This document shows positions 22,401-35,491 of a stretch of DNA of 64,000 bases, in pieces; the first letter of the stretch is position 1; each line of letters begins with the position of its first letter. This DNA is from Odontesthes bonariensis. Its lineage: Eukaryota; Chordata; Actinopteri; Atheriniformes; Atherinopsidae. Made by a program: the position numbers and the translations under genes. The stretch spans positions 16,935,248 to 16,999,247 of the forward strand of contig NC_134519.1 of the NCBI RefSeq assembly GCF_027942865.1, in the 5' to 3' direction. The notes under the pieces were generated by a model, which was not told where the DNA came from, did no database searches, and saw nothing but the letters and a program-made list of their open reading frames with translations.

Positions 22401-25400
22401 CAAACGATAACAAAAATATGAGTTTTTCCTTTTACACTTCTGACTTAGTTCTGATTCATTGCATAACTGAAAGCACCTCAAATTTTGAACGTCCAAAACA
22501 GATTTAATGTGATAGCTTCGTTGGCATTTCTTGATCCTCGTTTGTAACATTTACAGTGGCATGCAAATATGTGGGCACCTCTCATCAGATTTTTTTTTTA
22601 CTTTACAGCTAAATCGGAAGATGATTCACTCATCTTCAAACGGACTGACTTTAAAGCTTAATATTTAAATCTAGACAGGGGTATTGTTTTAATTTTATAC
22701 AGTTTTTCAAATGAAAAGGAGAAAGGGGCCAAACAGAAAAGTTTAAGGTTCTCAAAATCTTTTTCTCAAGTTCTTGACTCAGGGAGCTTGTTATAGCTAA
22801 GGCTTGTTCACAATCATCATTAGACGAGGCCAAGGGATATACATTTCAAAGCTTTATGCTCCTCTAACTTCCTCCTCAGCAGTCACCAGCCACCAGTTCA
22901 TTCAAGCAAAAGCCAACACTCGGAAATTTCAAATAATTAAGCATGAGAAGATTGCAATGTTTTATGCCTGCCAGGCTGTAATAAGATTACGAAATGGCGG
23001 GCAACAGGAACTGTGTCAGTCCACAAATCTAGGTCTGAGAAACCAAGAAAATTTTGAAAATAAAAAGATGAAAATAAAAAGTCTTGTTTGACTGAAAAGA
23101 AGAAAAAAAAAGACAGTGGCGTGCAAGTGTACGCAAGACGGTCAAAAGAGCTCAAAATACAGTTCTCCTGCAAGAAATTGGCGTGAAAAAAGACAACAAC
23201 AAAACCTAAAAGACTATTTTCTAGCAACAAAAAGCATTTACAGGCTGCGACACAAGCTTTACAAATATCGAAAACATGCCCCAAAGTGCTGCTTTGGTCC
23301 CTTTTCTTTCTCTAACATACAGCACTATTAAGGATGTGAATAAAAAAAGTGATATTGCTTGAAATATTAAGGAAGCATGTCATCTGTAACTTTTGGAATT
23401 CAGGTCATCTTTTTCCAGCAGAATTACTGATTACTTTGGAAGAACATTTCTGCATAATCAAGTCCTCACTCACTTTAAGAAAGAAAAAAAAATACATTTA
23501 TGTCGCCCTCCTTCTTAGGTAATCACGAGACAAACAGTAGAGTGTAGATTGTATTGAGCTTTGGGCTGAAATCAACTGCTCACTTTTTCATTATGGCTGC
23601 AGTCAGTGTGCCTCCCCTTCAGTCCCTCTCCTAGCCACATGGTTAATTGCTTATGTAGTTCAACAGATGAGTATTCACCCTCATGCATATTAGATCATCT
23701 TTCTGTGATGACACTAGAGAATGAGGAGACAAGCATGCTCTCGCAACAGTTGCTTCATCATATTGTTTTTATTCCCCTGCAAAAGCAAATCTTGTCTGAA
23801 TCATTTATTGTGCAAGAACTCGTCACTAGTTCAGCGTATAATCTTCCTTAATTCTTTTCACAATAATCAAAGATTGAATGTTTGGACATGACAATACAAC
23901 ATGGAGATAAAGAGCCAAGATTAACGTCGTTCCACAAAGCCACAGTCAAGCAGTGAAGATGCTTCAGATACACAAAAGGTAACGCAGCAAAGAAGAATAA
24001 GAACATTTAAGTGCTGTGCTGACAGCGGCGATCATTCATTTACACTAACAGCAGTGTGAGCAATTTGCTTCTTTCAAAGCTTGTCTTAGGAGAGCAAACA
24101 GACAGGTAGGGAAACGTTAAAAATGAGGAGTGCTGCATGCATAATATTTTGCACTCCTGATTGTAATAGCAAATTTATCTCTTCCTATAATTTCCTAGAA
24201 ACTTTACTTGCTCTCAAAATTATCATGCATATATGAATTTGGTAAGATATAAATCATTTATCATATAAGGAAGAAGAGAGGCTCACAAAATACAAAAGTG
24301 CAAACTACAATAGTCCAGCTGCCCTAAAGAGCACACCTTTGCAAAAGCAGCACAATGTGTATTCTGCAGCCACATGTAAAAGCTTAATTTTCTAATATAC
24401 TCAGTCACAGTTCTTTATGATCAAGGGAAGTCTGAATGTTTCAGATTGTGCTTTCTTCATGGGTAACATTTCAAAGTGATCTGGTGAGCAGCTGAACGTG
24501 ATTTGTTTTTCAATTTGGTTGTAATTATCCTATACTCTGTAACATAGCGGACAAAAGAATTAAACGTGTAACACATCTATATGAAAGGGACTTTAAGAGC
24601 GGCTGCCCCTTTTGTAAGCTATGTTTTGTAAAGTGAAATAGCCCAAGAGAAATGTCTGAAGGGAGATGAGAGCAGATAAAAAGGGGAAAAGCGTCATTCC
24701 GTCTCTGGCAAAGTGTGAGAGTCGGGTTGCTCCTCGTTGACCCTAGCTACTGAGAGATTGCTGCTGTTTGCGCTTTGAGTTGAGACTTGCTCGGATACTG
24801 TCTGTACTGCAGAGGTGTCAGGGTTAGCTGGAAGAAGAGAAGAGAAGGGAAGAGAAAAAAAGAAAAGAGAAAGAGAGAGGGGAATTGGAAAAACAGAGCA
24901 TAAAAGGCAGCAGAAGAATTTAACCAAGTGTGGCAAGTTTTGTAAGATAAAAAGAAGATATACTGAAAATTGAAGAAAGCTAGAAAATAAGTAGAAGACA
25001 CCCGAACTCTTAACCTTTCTCACGAATATGATTTCTTTATATAACTCTGAGAAGCACAATGAACTGTTTCCTCATCATTGATTTTGTTGGATGATTGTGC
25101 GGGGAAATTATCAAACATTCATCTCATGATTTCCCAACTGGAAACTCCAACATTTAAAGCTTAAGATGCAGGGGTGTGAGAAGAAACCAGCCAAACAATT
25201 CCTGAACAACGCCACTGTCAACATAAAAGTTAAAGCCCCCTGCTTGCTTACCCGTCCAGTTTAGTTGTATGAATATTTGAAAGATTTTAGCAAGGGATAC
25301 TTACATCCTGGGACTTCAGTGAGCTCATTCAGAGGTGGCACTGTCTCCAATGTGTTGGCATATTTCTTGGCAGCCAGTCTTTGTGCATGCCGGGCCTCGA

Positions 25401-28400
25401 TTTCCTTTTTGGTTCTTGGGATTCGGCATTTGAATATACAACAAAGTGTGATAACTGAAAGAGACGGGGGAAAAAAAAACAGAGATATGATGAGATCATC
25501 TAAGTAAGGGACGTTATCAAATTGCAGCATCTTAGTGAAGAAAATATGTACAAAAATGTGGTGTTTAAATGTGTGAGACACCTAGTTCAGATAATGAGTT
25601 CAGAATAAATCTAAAGTTTTAATCTTTTATTTTATTCAACAAAAAAAGTAAAGTCAGTGAAAGTGAGGAGTCCTTGGTCTTATTTGGTCTTCAAACAGCT
25701 TAGATAATAATAATAAAAAAAAAAAAAAACTGTTTGGGTTTATTATCCTGCTGGAGTATGAATGATTATTAATTAAGATTCATATTAAAGGATTCAAGAC
25801 CAACAAGAGAGTGATACTCCCCCTTGGTCAGTTGAGTCAGTGCAAGTATTTCACCATGCTTTATTGTTTTATTAAAACCCCACAAAAGAGCCTTGCCTTA
25901 TTTCATATTCTTTTTATTATGTCATTGTTTAAGTTATATCAATGAACACAGATTTTTTTAAGGCCAGTGATGCTGATGTATTTTAGCCAAAGGAAAGACT
26001 ACAACAGTGGTCTTACTGATTCTTTTGTCCTTCATAGGAAAATGTTGTATCTTTGATAAAGTTGCTCTTCCATCTCTCAATGGAAAAAGCTTGAACTGCC
26101 AATCTTCTGATGGTGTGGACACTTTTGTTCTGCCTGATAGATACAAGTGATTAATTTTCTACAAAGCGCTTCAGAGTCCCCTAAGAGGCCTTCAGTCTAG
26201 CCATAATTTGATACTGAAAAAGCTCCTCTTTGTTCAGACTAACAATCTGTCTTCTGACACTCTCCCTCGCATAGTTTCTACTATCACAATGATTGCAGAA
26301 ACCAACTTTGTGGTGGAAACTTGAGGCACAGCCATGTTTACATACAACAGAAAAAGAATAACAGCAAGCTGATTTACTTGAACAATGCTCTGAAGAGTCG
26401 ATTGAATCCACTGTCATCTGAACGCTGCCTACCATTTGTGCAAAAGAGTTAACATGCTCAGTGCCACAAATTTGCTTCAGTTTCATTGCATTCCCAGAAA
26501 GAGCATTAAAGTTTAATCGCGTAATATTTTCCATATCAATTTATGCAGTACAAACATGAAAAAAAACACTCTTCTTTTCTTGCTCACTCTCTTTCTTTTT
26601 CTATATTTTCGTAGCCCAAAATGTCACAGTCTATAACCTACTTGGAGAGTCAGTTGATCAGTGTAGGTTTTTTTTTTATAGGCTACCATTGAATTTTGCA
26701 GCTTTATCAATTAGCTCTCTCGTCCTTGATCCAGGGTCACCAGAGAGCGACAAATGATCACTTATCCAGTTGAATGTTACACACTGAAAATCATGGCTCA
26801 TTTTTGGAAGTAAAATATCTCAACAACAAACTATCTGGGGCAGGTATTTACACTTGGTGTTGGACATTTTTTGGACACTGATACAATTTCTGATATTTCA
26901 GTATATATTTCATATATATATTCGGATATATTTCAGTTGTTTACTGAAATATATCCAAGTTATATAAATAATTCAAAATTTTCAACTTGCAAGACTAAAT
27001 GGGCAAATATAGTCAAAAATAACAAAAAACATTCAGCTAAAAACGCCACTAAGAAAATAGTTTCTCTCATTTTAAACAACAACCAAGATTTACTTGTTAA
27101 TTCTGTAACAGATGAGGAATCACCTCTGGTAAACCGGATGTGCTTTAGTGCACTGCACAACTGTTGGTCCAGTTTTAGTGAAATTGGCCAGTATTTTTTC
27201 ATTTAGTCTAAATGCCAGTATGATGAAAGGCAAATGAGTGTCTCTGTGTCCTTGTGCCATCTGCTTCTATGCAGATGAATTACTCAGGACAGGGATATGA
27301 ACCCGGTCGTTCCTAACATACAGTAATACTAGTTTTGTTAGTTCTAGTGATATCACATGTTGCTTAATGGCATATAATTAAGCACATGTTTTAGCCTGCA
27401 GTTAATTCTCACGATCGCTGTCAGTGTTATGAAAAAGTTTGTAAAGGTAATGGCAAAATGCTTCCATAAGACATACTGACCAACTGCCAAAGCAAACATT
27501 GCAAAGATGCCAATGACCTGCCATAACCGAAGCCCCCAGAACACAACGGTCTCTGAAGTGACAGGGTCTGGCTTCTTTGGGGGATCTGTGGGTAGAAGCT
27601 GTGGGGGGGAAGAGAGACAAATCTTAGAGGAAGTCATGCTTCATTTCACGTGAGGGTTAAGCTAAGTTATTTGAGACACTTTACACTCGGTGCAGTGTGT
27701 CAGTGAAGTCATTGTGTAAGGACTTTCAGTTACTTCTATATCTTTCAGACGACAAGAGGAAGTGATTAAAATGATGCTTTCTTTTATTTATAATAACGGT
27801 GTTATCTGTCGTGCTTGTAAACTTAATCTTTCAAGCTAAGCCAAGAAAATGTCACCCCGCTGACGTTCAAAAGAGAAGTGAACTGACTGGTCTTTTATTT
27901 TCCTTTTGTACCTTAATTTGTACATGCAAATCTCTTTACTCCTCTGCAGCAGAGTGCCACAGACCATGAGCTTGCTACTAGACTGTATGATCCAAAGAAA
28001 GCTGCTTTCCAGACCGTTCTGGTATGTCCTATAAAATTATTTTAGTTCTCTGCTGTGCAAATCTCTGTCAATAAGACTCACGCAACAAACATTTCAAAAT
28101 AGGCATCCCCAGGGATGGGGAACAATAAGAATAAAAAATTTATGTACAGTATGTGTGTGACTTCATATTAGATCAGTGGCTTTGATCAGTGCTACCAAAG
28201 CCAGCAGAGCATCACTTTTCAGATAAAATTGTCAAGGGGATTTTTCCCTGTCAACTGCATATTGATTGCTTGTTTGGATGGTACAAGGTTGCGGATGAAA
28301 CTCTATACTTTATTTCATAAAACAACAGTCAGTGGATTCAAAAATAGAAACTTATTGCATTTGCTGTCTTTACTGATAACGCTAACAGGGAGATGACAGT

Positions 28401-29831
28401 AACGTAAACACTGAGGACTGAGGTGAGTACAAATATCGACATTTTCGACCCTAAGCCGAAGTTCTCTCAGGTCTTGTGAAGGAGAGCAAATAAATAAACA
28501 ATGTAATGAGAGATCAGGCAATCTGTACAAGAGCAGAAGGATTTTATTTTCATTGTATTTCATCTTATCTTATTGTTTCCAGTTTATTTAATTTTATTTG
28601 ATTTAAATAATTGTTAATTATGGAAGTTTGGTTTGTTTGTTTCTTTTGTTTCTCTACAGATATCCTCTGGATTCTAATTAAGGACCTGGAATTGACTTAA
28701 CTAAAAAGAGAGAAATGTACACATGGTTTTTTAATTTAACTGGGAAAGTAAAGGATCAATTATTAATTCATAACTAGACTAATAACCTGTGCACAGGTTA
28801 TATTCTGCAAGTAAATAATTTGACTGAAATTAAAATCCAAGTTTTATGACCTCTATTGTTTTGTTTACCATCAAAAATGAACTGTATGCATAACATAAAT
28901 CAGGCCTACATTTAATCAGTGTATCCATTAAGCATCCTTTATCACTAGCTCAAACTTCAGTTCTTCCATTTTTGGAAGCAATGAAGGCACCATGTGAGCA
29001 GTCACAGTAGGACCGTCTCTAGATGTTTCTTCCTCTTATCTTCTATTAAAAGCCTGTTTGTTGCGCATCAAAGTTCTATGGATGTGGATACCTGCCAAGT
29101 GGGGTTTTGTATGCATAAATAAAAAGACATGCATGGCATTACTGCCAATTTATTCTCCCATTTATTCATTGAGCATGCCATTTGTTTGTATGCATTGCTG
29201 GTTTGTTTCTAATGTTTGACTCTAATGTGGCTTTAAACTATTACTGCAACTAGTGACTCAATTCAGTTTAATAAGAATAATGTGTTTTGTCAGTCAAATT
29301 CTATATTCCCCTCAAGTTCACACACAGATCTGTGAAAACTGGCTAGTTTCAAAAGCAACATTATGCAAATGTCTTTCAGCTGCTATTTTGCTTTGTTTCA
29401 AGACAGAAGTGGCGTTTTACTAAATATAAATCAGTTCTATTCACCTAAATAGCAAAACAACAGCTCGTCGTACCAAGACTAGTCACATTTGTACGGCTTG
29501 ACTTCTCCACATCAGCACACATAATCCATCAGGTTTGTAACACATCTTCTCCCTGTTCTTATTGTTAAGGCAAGCAGCAACTCTGGCAATCAATCAAATG
29601 CCAAAAATCACATTCATACAGGCTTGAAACGCAGCGAGCCACCTTCAACTAACACAAGAAAACCCTTGGGATATTCTGAGAGGAACCTGTGGAGGACATG
29701 GCGAGCTGTTAGACTCTTACCTCAGGATCCGGGACCTGGGAGAACACGGAGGACAAGCACTGAGACAGCAGCACTGCTCCCCAGCCCCGCAGTAGGAGCT
29801 GAGGTGGGCATACAGGCAGTTCCCCAACCAT
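19176..29831 (-). CDS. tmie: transmembrane inner ear protein TMIE, complete
   Basis: Subunit of the hair-cell mechanotransduction channel complex with TMC1/2 at stereocilia tips. Coding exons: 29831-29721, 27598-27481, 25454-25305, then either 19462-19176 (221 aa in total) or 24827-24694 (170 aa; human is 156 aa). Phases match at each junction. Order in the protein: signal peptide-like N-terminus (about 1-32), short linker, TKETVVFW-like block ([16 protein letters not shown]), transmembrane segment through [15 protein letters not shown], the basic juxtamembrane block [17 protein letters not shown], the highly conserved [15 protein letters not shown], and a charged tail. Arginines aligning with the human deafness positions R81, R84 and R92 are all kept. 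The start is the first in-frame ATG (29831) and has a good context, AGAATGG. The 5' UTR above it is purine-rich. Confidence 0.93.
19463..24693 (-). other. tmie: tmie intron region (5.2 kb) between the two last exons
   Basis: Holds a Tc1-like relic at 22554-23290; otherwise AT-rich without recognised exons. Confidence 0.7.
22554..23290 (+). mobile_element. decayed Tc1-like transposon, 5' half
   Basis: Begins with CAGTGGCATGCAAATATGTGGGCACC, a known fish Tc1-like end (CAGTGGCATGCAAAAGTTTGGGCACC). It continues with the typical spacer GTTCACAATCATCATTAGAC, TTCAAAGCTTTATGC and transposase-start-like blocks AAATTTCAAATAATTAAGCATGAG, ACGAAATGGCGGGCAACAGGAACTGTG and GAGAAACCAAGAAAATTTT. It peters out after GCGACACAAGCTTTACAAATATC. 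Many indels, no long frame. Confidence 0.75.
24694..24827 (-). CDS. tmie: tmie alternative last exon (short isoform)
   Basis: Acceptor with a very long pyrimidine tract ending CTTCTTCCAG. After the shared split codon it reads [20 protein letters not shown], is rich in Ser, Thr, Gln and Asn, and ends LPETE with a TGA at 24694. I see no good donor before the stop, so it works as an alternative terminal exon rather than a cassette. Its tail has nothing in common with the lysine-rich one. Confidence 0.7.
24828..25304 (-). other. tmie: tmie intron before the short last exon
   Basis: A 60-base purine tract on + (24828-24894) is the pyrimidine tract of the 24827 acceptor. Nothing else seen. Confidence 0.75.
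25305..25454 (-). CDS. tmie: tmie exon 3: end of TM and conserved cytoplasmic block
   Basis: Acceptor TCTCTTTCAG, donor GGAT|gtaagt. Reads (V)[20 protein letters not shown] and on to [15 protein letters not shown]. Ends after one base, compatible with both downstream exons. Confidence 0.95.
25455..27480 (-). other. tmie: tmie intron (2.0 kb)
   Basis: No exon or repeat family recognised apart from the perfect 14-bp hairpin at 26924-26956. The open minus frame at 26534-26181 has no recognisable motif. Confidence 0.65.
27481..27598 (-). CDS. tmie: tmie exon 2: start of transmembrane segment
   Basis: Acceptor CCCCCCCACAG, donor GTTG|gtcagt. Reads [20 protein letters not shown] then [19 protein letters not shown]; the last codon is split. 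Confidence 0.93.
27599..29720 (-). other. tmie: tmie intron 1 (2.1 kb), nothing recognised
   Basis: AT-rich; no repeats or exons I can name. Confidence 0.65.
29721..29831 (-). CDS. tmie: tmie exon 1: signal peptide
   Basis: 37 codons starting [10 protein letters not shown], then a hydrophobic stretch [20 protein letters not shown], ending QVPDPE before donor CCTGAG|gtaaga. Phase 0 fits exon 2. The N-terminus is poorly conserved in this family, so the call rests on position, phase, splice site and hydrophobicity. Confidence 0.75.
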
Positions 29832-31849
29832 TCTTTCCCCCTCTTTCTCCCTGCAGCCACCCTGCCCCCTCTTCCCCTCTTCCTTCTGCTCTCTTCTTCT
29901 TTCTCTGTCTGCCTGCCTGCCTGCACTGGCGCCGTTTACAGGACAGGACCACAATGGCCCTAAAGGTGATTAATAGTGAGTGTGGTGCTGAAGGCTTCCT
30001 CCCATCCACAAATGTCTGCTTTTCTTTGAGTATATCTGTTGCCTTTCTACCAAAACTCTGCAGTAACCAAAAAACATATTTACCACTGCAGCCAGCTGAG
30101 AGCTGCTCCACAACAAGGGAAGGAGCCAACCCTGCAGTTAGGCTACATTAATTAATTAACAGACCTGGTGTGGTTTACAGCCAGCTCGTCCTACTATGGA
30201 CTGGCAGTTAACTCAGAGAGGGGGATGGGAAGCGCAGTTGACCATGATGAGGTTGGCCTGTGCAGGGACAGTACAGCAAATAGCTGTGAGTCATCCTGTT
30301 TATTGCCTCAGAGAGCTGGAGTGTAAAAATCCTCACAGCCTCATCCTTTCAGGGTGGCAAAATATGATAAGCCAAGCTGCTGCTGAGTCCAATGTTTTCA
30401 ATGGGCACTTGCCCAAGAAAAAAAAAAAAACTGAAGTCAAACTGTGTTGGCTGCAGTCACTTGTTTTCAGCTCTGTAAAATCATTTCCAGTTTCCTCTGG
30501 CTGCTCTTGTTTCAGAACGTCTTCTAGTAGTTTTCCAGTAATTAATGTTTTTTGAATAAATCAAACCCATTCTGTTCATGAAAAATTACTCATTCGAAAC
30601 AATTGAAAAAAAATATGTAAAGTAAAAGCATGTCCCCTATTGGGATCTTATTATGAAAGGTATTCCCTCACTTGGTATTTAGGTGATGGTGGTAGAGAGG
30701 ACTGTGTCGCAGACGTCAAAGGGATCGAGGTCTGATGATTGCAAAAAGCACAGCGTATGATTTGCGTCATTTTTATTTTTATCAAAACATTCAGTGTGCC
30801 CATATGCCCCACGGATGGGGTCATTGTCACTCTGGAAGAGTCCGCTTCCGTCAGGACAGAGATGTTTTGTGACAAGTCAAAGGTGATGACCCAGAGCAAC
30901 ACTGAATTGATTTGCAGTGACTCCTCCTGCTAAGGGGAAATGTAGAACCAAACATATCGGCAAAACAGAAGCCCTAACAGAGCTAAACATAGCCACCAGA
31001 TCCTGTGACTATGAAAATCAATAATTCTAACTTCTCTTTTATTTACTCATCTGCCTGCACATTTGTGAACATTTTAGGCAGTTTTGCTTTAAAAGCTGTC
31101 AGGTTTGTCACTGGCCACTTTGTGGATGTAAGTTCAGTAGTTCTCGTTCTTGCAGCTCTGTTTTATTCTGCCAGCAAAACCCTGAGAGGGGAATCAGGCT
31201 CTTTTGTTGCTGAGTGTTCAGCTACTGTAGATTCAGCTGGTCTATTGCTGTATTTTTCTGTACTTTACTGCTGAGCAGGCAGGCACTGTATACCAGTGGT
31301 TGATTTATCTTTTTTCTCTGAAAACAGCTGCTTCCTGTGTCATAAAATCACAGATAAGAGGAGAGAAATAAAAATAATGTTAAAATGCCATGGAGCGGGT
31401 GGGGGCCAAATAGCAGGAGATAATTCTCTGCAGGTTATTCACCGTGACTAATACCTTTCGCAGTACACACATTTAACTGATCAATTGTTAATATAACATA
31501 TTGATTACACAAGCTTTTGATTCTGTGCTTGAGTAAGCATACTTTGTTACTTTCCATGAATCAATGTTTTTTGTTTTGGAGCTGTATTCCATTAAACTCT
31601 AGTTTTCACAGGCAACAGAACATATTGTCATATTGTCTTTTAAGGTCACTTATCCACTAACACGTCATCTGCTGCCATTGTTCATGTCCAGCCACAATTT
31701 CAGTTTAGTATGTACTGCTGTATCAATGAAAAATTACATTGACTCATCACAAACTTTGCCACAAACATTGCCTGCGTGGTTAGTTCTAACACCCTGTTAA
31801 ACAAGGACAGCAGCTTATGCTTTCGGTAGCCAACTAAGAGTGTGTTAAG

Positions 31850-32720
31850 AACATGTCCTTTTCTCAACCTCAGACTTTTTACAAAGGGTGTGATATTTGC
31901 TTCATGAATTTGCTGGCATTCAGTTGAACCCACTCTTCCAGCCTCCATTAAATGCTCCCTATGCCAATGGTTGCAACGTGAGCCCAAAACATGACTGATT
32001 CACCCCTGTGCATCCCTGAACAAGCATTTGTGGCCAAGTCAGTGATACATGGAAAAGATGACGGCACATATAAGAATACTTATGGACATGTTGGACACGC
32101 TGTGCTGATGAACGGCTTTCGCAGGCTGATGAATCAAGACTTTACTGCAACTGTGCAGCAAACAGAGTAAGAAAAATGGAATCACAGCACAATTTCTGAG
32201 CCTTAATTGGGAAACTAAGATGCACTATGGAGCATGTAGCTATTTCACATTATGTCATGACATTGATCTTATTTATTTATTCATTCATGCACAAAATCTT
32301 TCATCGATTTTTTTTCCTAACGTACCTTAGTTCTGTTAATTCTGGACAAAACACAGTTTTAACCTCATTAGCCCAAGCACTTGTTTCTAAAGTACCCCAG
32401 ACTTCTTTAGATCCTCCTTAACAAACCTTTGACTCTCTGTTTTAGTTAGGATTAAGGGAAAGTGTTGATATGATAACTCTTCAGTGAAAGTTACATGTGC
32501 ACGTGAGGCTATACAGTTGAACAGTGTACCACCACTCCAGAGTCTGCTAAATCCTTGAGCGGGTCTCCTTGAGTAGATTAGGCTTTTAAAAGAATTCCAC
32601 ATCCAGTTCTCTTGGAAAGTTTTTTGTTCTTCGGGGCCTTAACTTGACCTCCACTGTTCAATCACCAAGCCACACCAACCTCAAATTCCATTTTGTGGCC
32701 AGAAAACTACTGTATTCTGC
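31850..32720. repeat. old interspersed repeat, unknown class
   Basis: Shares short diverged blocks in the same order with 13990-14600 (AACAGTGTACCACCACTCC / GAGTCT, ATCACCAAGCCA). No coding capacity seen. Confidence 0.45.
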
Positions 32721-35457
32721 ACATATTGTGTTTTTCTCCCTAAAATTTAGCAAAGCAGTACACTAATCTTTCTTAAAATCTTAAAAAGTAGATTTTATCT
32801 TTAACTTTATACTCTGCAGACAATCAAAACATCCTGGTGAAAACATGTATGAAAATTGGAGCAATCTATAATATTCTTATTTGTGGATGAAAATCATATG
32901 CAGCACACTGAAATCTGACTTTTCTTATTCTGATCAAGGAGAATTGTATTGTGGTGTAGCAGCTAGAAGCCCCAGCCTGAGGGTTTTTCTTGTTAATTGC
33001 GACTCTTGTCTGCATCTGTGCAGAAATAGCTCCCAGCTGTTGGCTTTTGTTTGAGTTGTTATGTGCAATCTCAATACCAGTGCTTTATCAATTAGATCAC
33101 ATGCATCCTGTGGCATACAAAAGGCTGTATTGTATCGCTTGCTGTGATATGTTTGCACAAAGTTTTGTTCTTAATTTGGGGTGTATGTGTCTGTGTTTTT
33201 TAATATATTTTGTTTGTTTGTTATTGGCATTGAACTTTTGTCTAAGTAGTTTGAGAAAAGCCTGTAAAATTGTGTTACCCAGTTTTCTTACGCTACTTCT
33301 GAAGTATTAAATACTTATTAGTATTAGATTACTGCAGATCTGGAGCTCCTTGTGTGAGCTCAAGCAATTCTTGTAAACATTTGAGTCTGAGCCCAACCTT
33401 TAGAGGTGTTACCATTATAATAGGCAGCCTTTCATGCTACTTGCTCAGGTCTAGGTGTTGAGAAACACAAATTTGTATGTTTTAATCTAAAAACAATGAG
33501 AGTGGTAAGTCTGAGTGATTTTTCATAACTGAATACACACTGACAAAAAGTAAGTTTTGTTAGAAAAATATGAATGCTATCCATCATAAATAAGTGATAC
33601 CATAACGTCACATATTCAAGGGCATTTTTCTCATATTTTGTGTTGGAATTCCTGTTAGTCGAAAACAGATTAAAAGCAACATGTTTCGTGTCGGAAACTC
33701 AAACACAGAAGGTCAAAATACTCAAAGGGTCCATAAGTGTTTGACATTTTCATCTTACATGGCTTTCTGCTGAGTAAGACTCTGTAGCACAGAGGAAACA
33801 CACTTGGAGCCATTAATACCAGGAATCAGCAGGGAGAACACAGGGAAAGCAGTAAATCTTTCACTTAGGGCGTGGACGAGGAAATGGCTTCCTATCCAAG
33901 TTAGTTGTTCTGCTGGACAACACTAGACATTACACTTGACCATTAGCTGCCCCCCTCATGTTATCCTGGCACATGCCACTTTCACCCATGTAATCTAACT
34001 GAATGTTACGTTTAAAGCCTACATTTGATTCTACTCCCACTGTTATTCAGTTTAATTAGTGCTTGCACTTGTCATTCAGTGTCTTCTCATTTAGATATAT
34101 GTACATCAACAGCACAGCCCATTTTCAATCTCAAACTTGCATATCAGCAATCATCATTCTATATTCCGATTATTCTTCACCATGATGCATTTGTGGAGAA
34201 AACCGCAAGAAATATTCTTTGCATCCCTCCATACTTGCTAATAAGAGTACTTTTATTAAGCGTGCTTTTTACCAAATTATAGCCAATCTTTGGTGTCAAA
34301 AATCAGCTCCTTAAGAAATACTTTATTATCACTTGCTGAGTTTTTAGTAGTTGGCAGATATAAAATATCCATCCATGTTTTACTTGATTAAAAAAAAACT
34401 TAAAAAACATCTTTTTTGTCTCTAATCTGGTCTAATAATCTTTGAGGGAAGTCAATGGTACACTGCATCAAGCTACAATATGTGAACTTGGAAAGACTCA
34501 TTAAATTTTCATAAGTGGATGTGACTGCTGTGTCAAAAAAAATATTCATTCATTTACATTCATTAAATGCATATAGCCTACACAGTATTTCCTTGAGCAA
34601 TAACCAGTCTCCTGGGGTGTTGTGGTGCCTCAGCTACTGTCATCTCCCTTTTTTTCTCCTTATTATCTCTGTCCCTTACCACTGCATGCTATCACATAAA
34701 GGTAAAACTAGAAAAATCAAAAGCCTGTTGTCAGTGGTGCTCATCTCCAGATATGCTGTTGATCTTACCGGCCAGGATCTTTTTCGTTAGCAAAATGTCA
34801 ATGCCATTGTGTCAGCACGTGCTAAGGGACTTATTAAACAACTTCGTTAGTGAAGGAACATGCCCCCATGTTCGTGCTCCTTCCACCTCGAAGGGACAGT
34901 CAGCAGACTCCCTTCTGTTTGTGTCCTCTCGCAGCTCCAATGAAAGTAGATCCACACGTGACACAACCGATTATTGCTTTATCTGCTTATGCACATTGTG
35001 TAAATGTGCTTACAGCGTGCCTTTCTTCTCTGATAGCGGAAGTGAGTTTTTGGTTGGTAGGTAACAGCTCTAGAGTGCAGGAAAAGCAGTATAGCAACCA
35101 GAAATGCTATTATAATACTTAAGGAATGTGGTTTGACACAATCTTACAAAAACTGAGCAAGACCTCCCCTGAAAAAGACATCATTTGTGTGGCAGCACGT
35201 ATATATCGGATGATATTGTTCAGTACTAATGGTACCTTCATAGATGAGCAAGTTACTCATGTCATGGAAACTAAAGCACCCCCATTCCACATGGAGTCTT
35301 GCTTTTGAACTGCACGCTGATAACAAGATCCTTGGTCCCTTTCTGCTTTAGTCCAGGATGCAGTTCAATATTAGTTATGTCTTTTCTCATATGCATAGGG
35401 ATATTTTTGGATTCTAAAAATTGCCATTTTAGAACATTCTGATGATTATTCTTAATC

Positions 35458-35491
35458 ATTATTATTATTATTAATTATTATTATTATTATC
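35458..35491. repeat. (ATT)n microsatellite
   Basis: CATTATTATTATTATTAATT ATTATTATTATTATC; simple repeat with one interruption. Confidence 0.9.

Noticed and set aside
24694-25059. 121-codon minus frame
   Set aside because: Only the last 43 codons are the tmie alternative exon; the rest is its pyrimidine tract and intron.
29624-30151. 175-codon open frame on the + strand
   Set aside because: Antisense to the tmie first exon and its purine-rich 5' UTR; low-complexity Pro/Ser/Leu translation with no motif.
35458-35491. Spaced ATT repeats considered as a CRISPR-like or tandem array
   Set aside because: Plain microsatellite; no spacer structure anywhere in the window.
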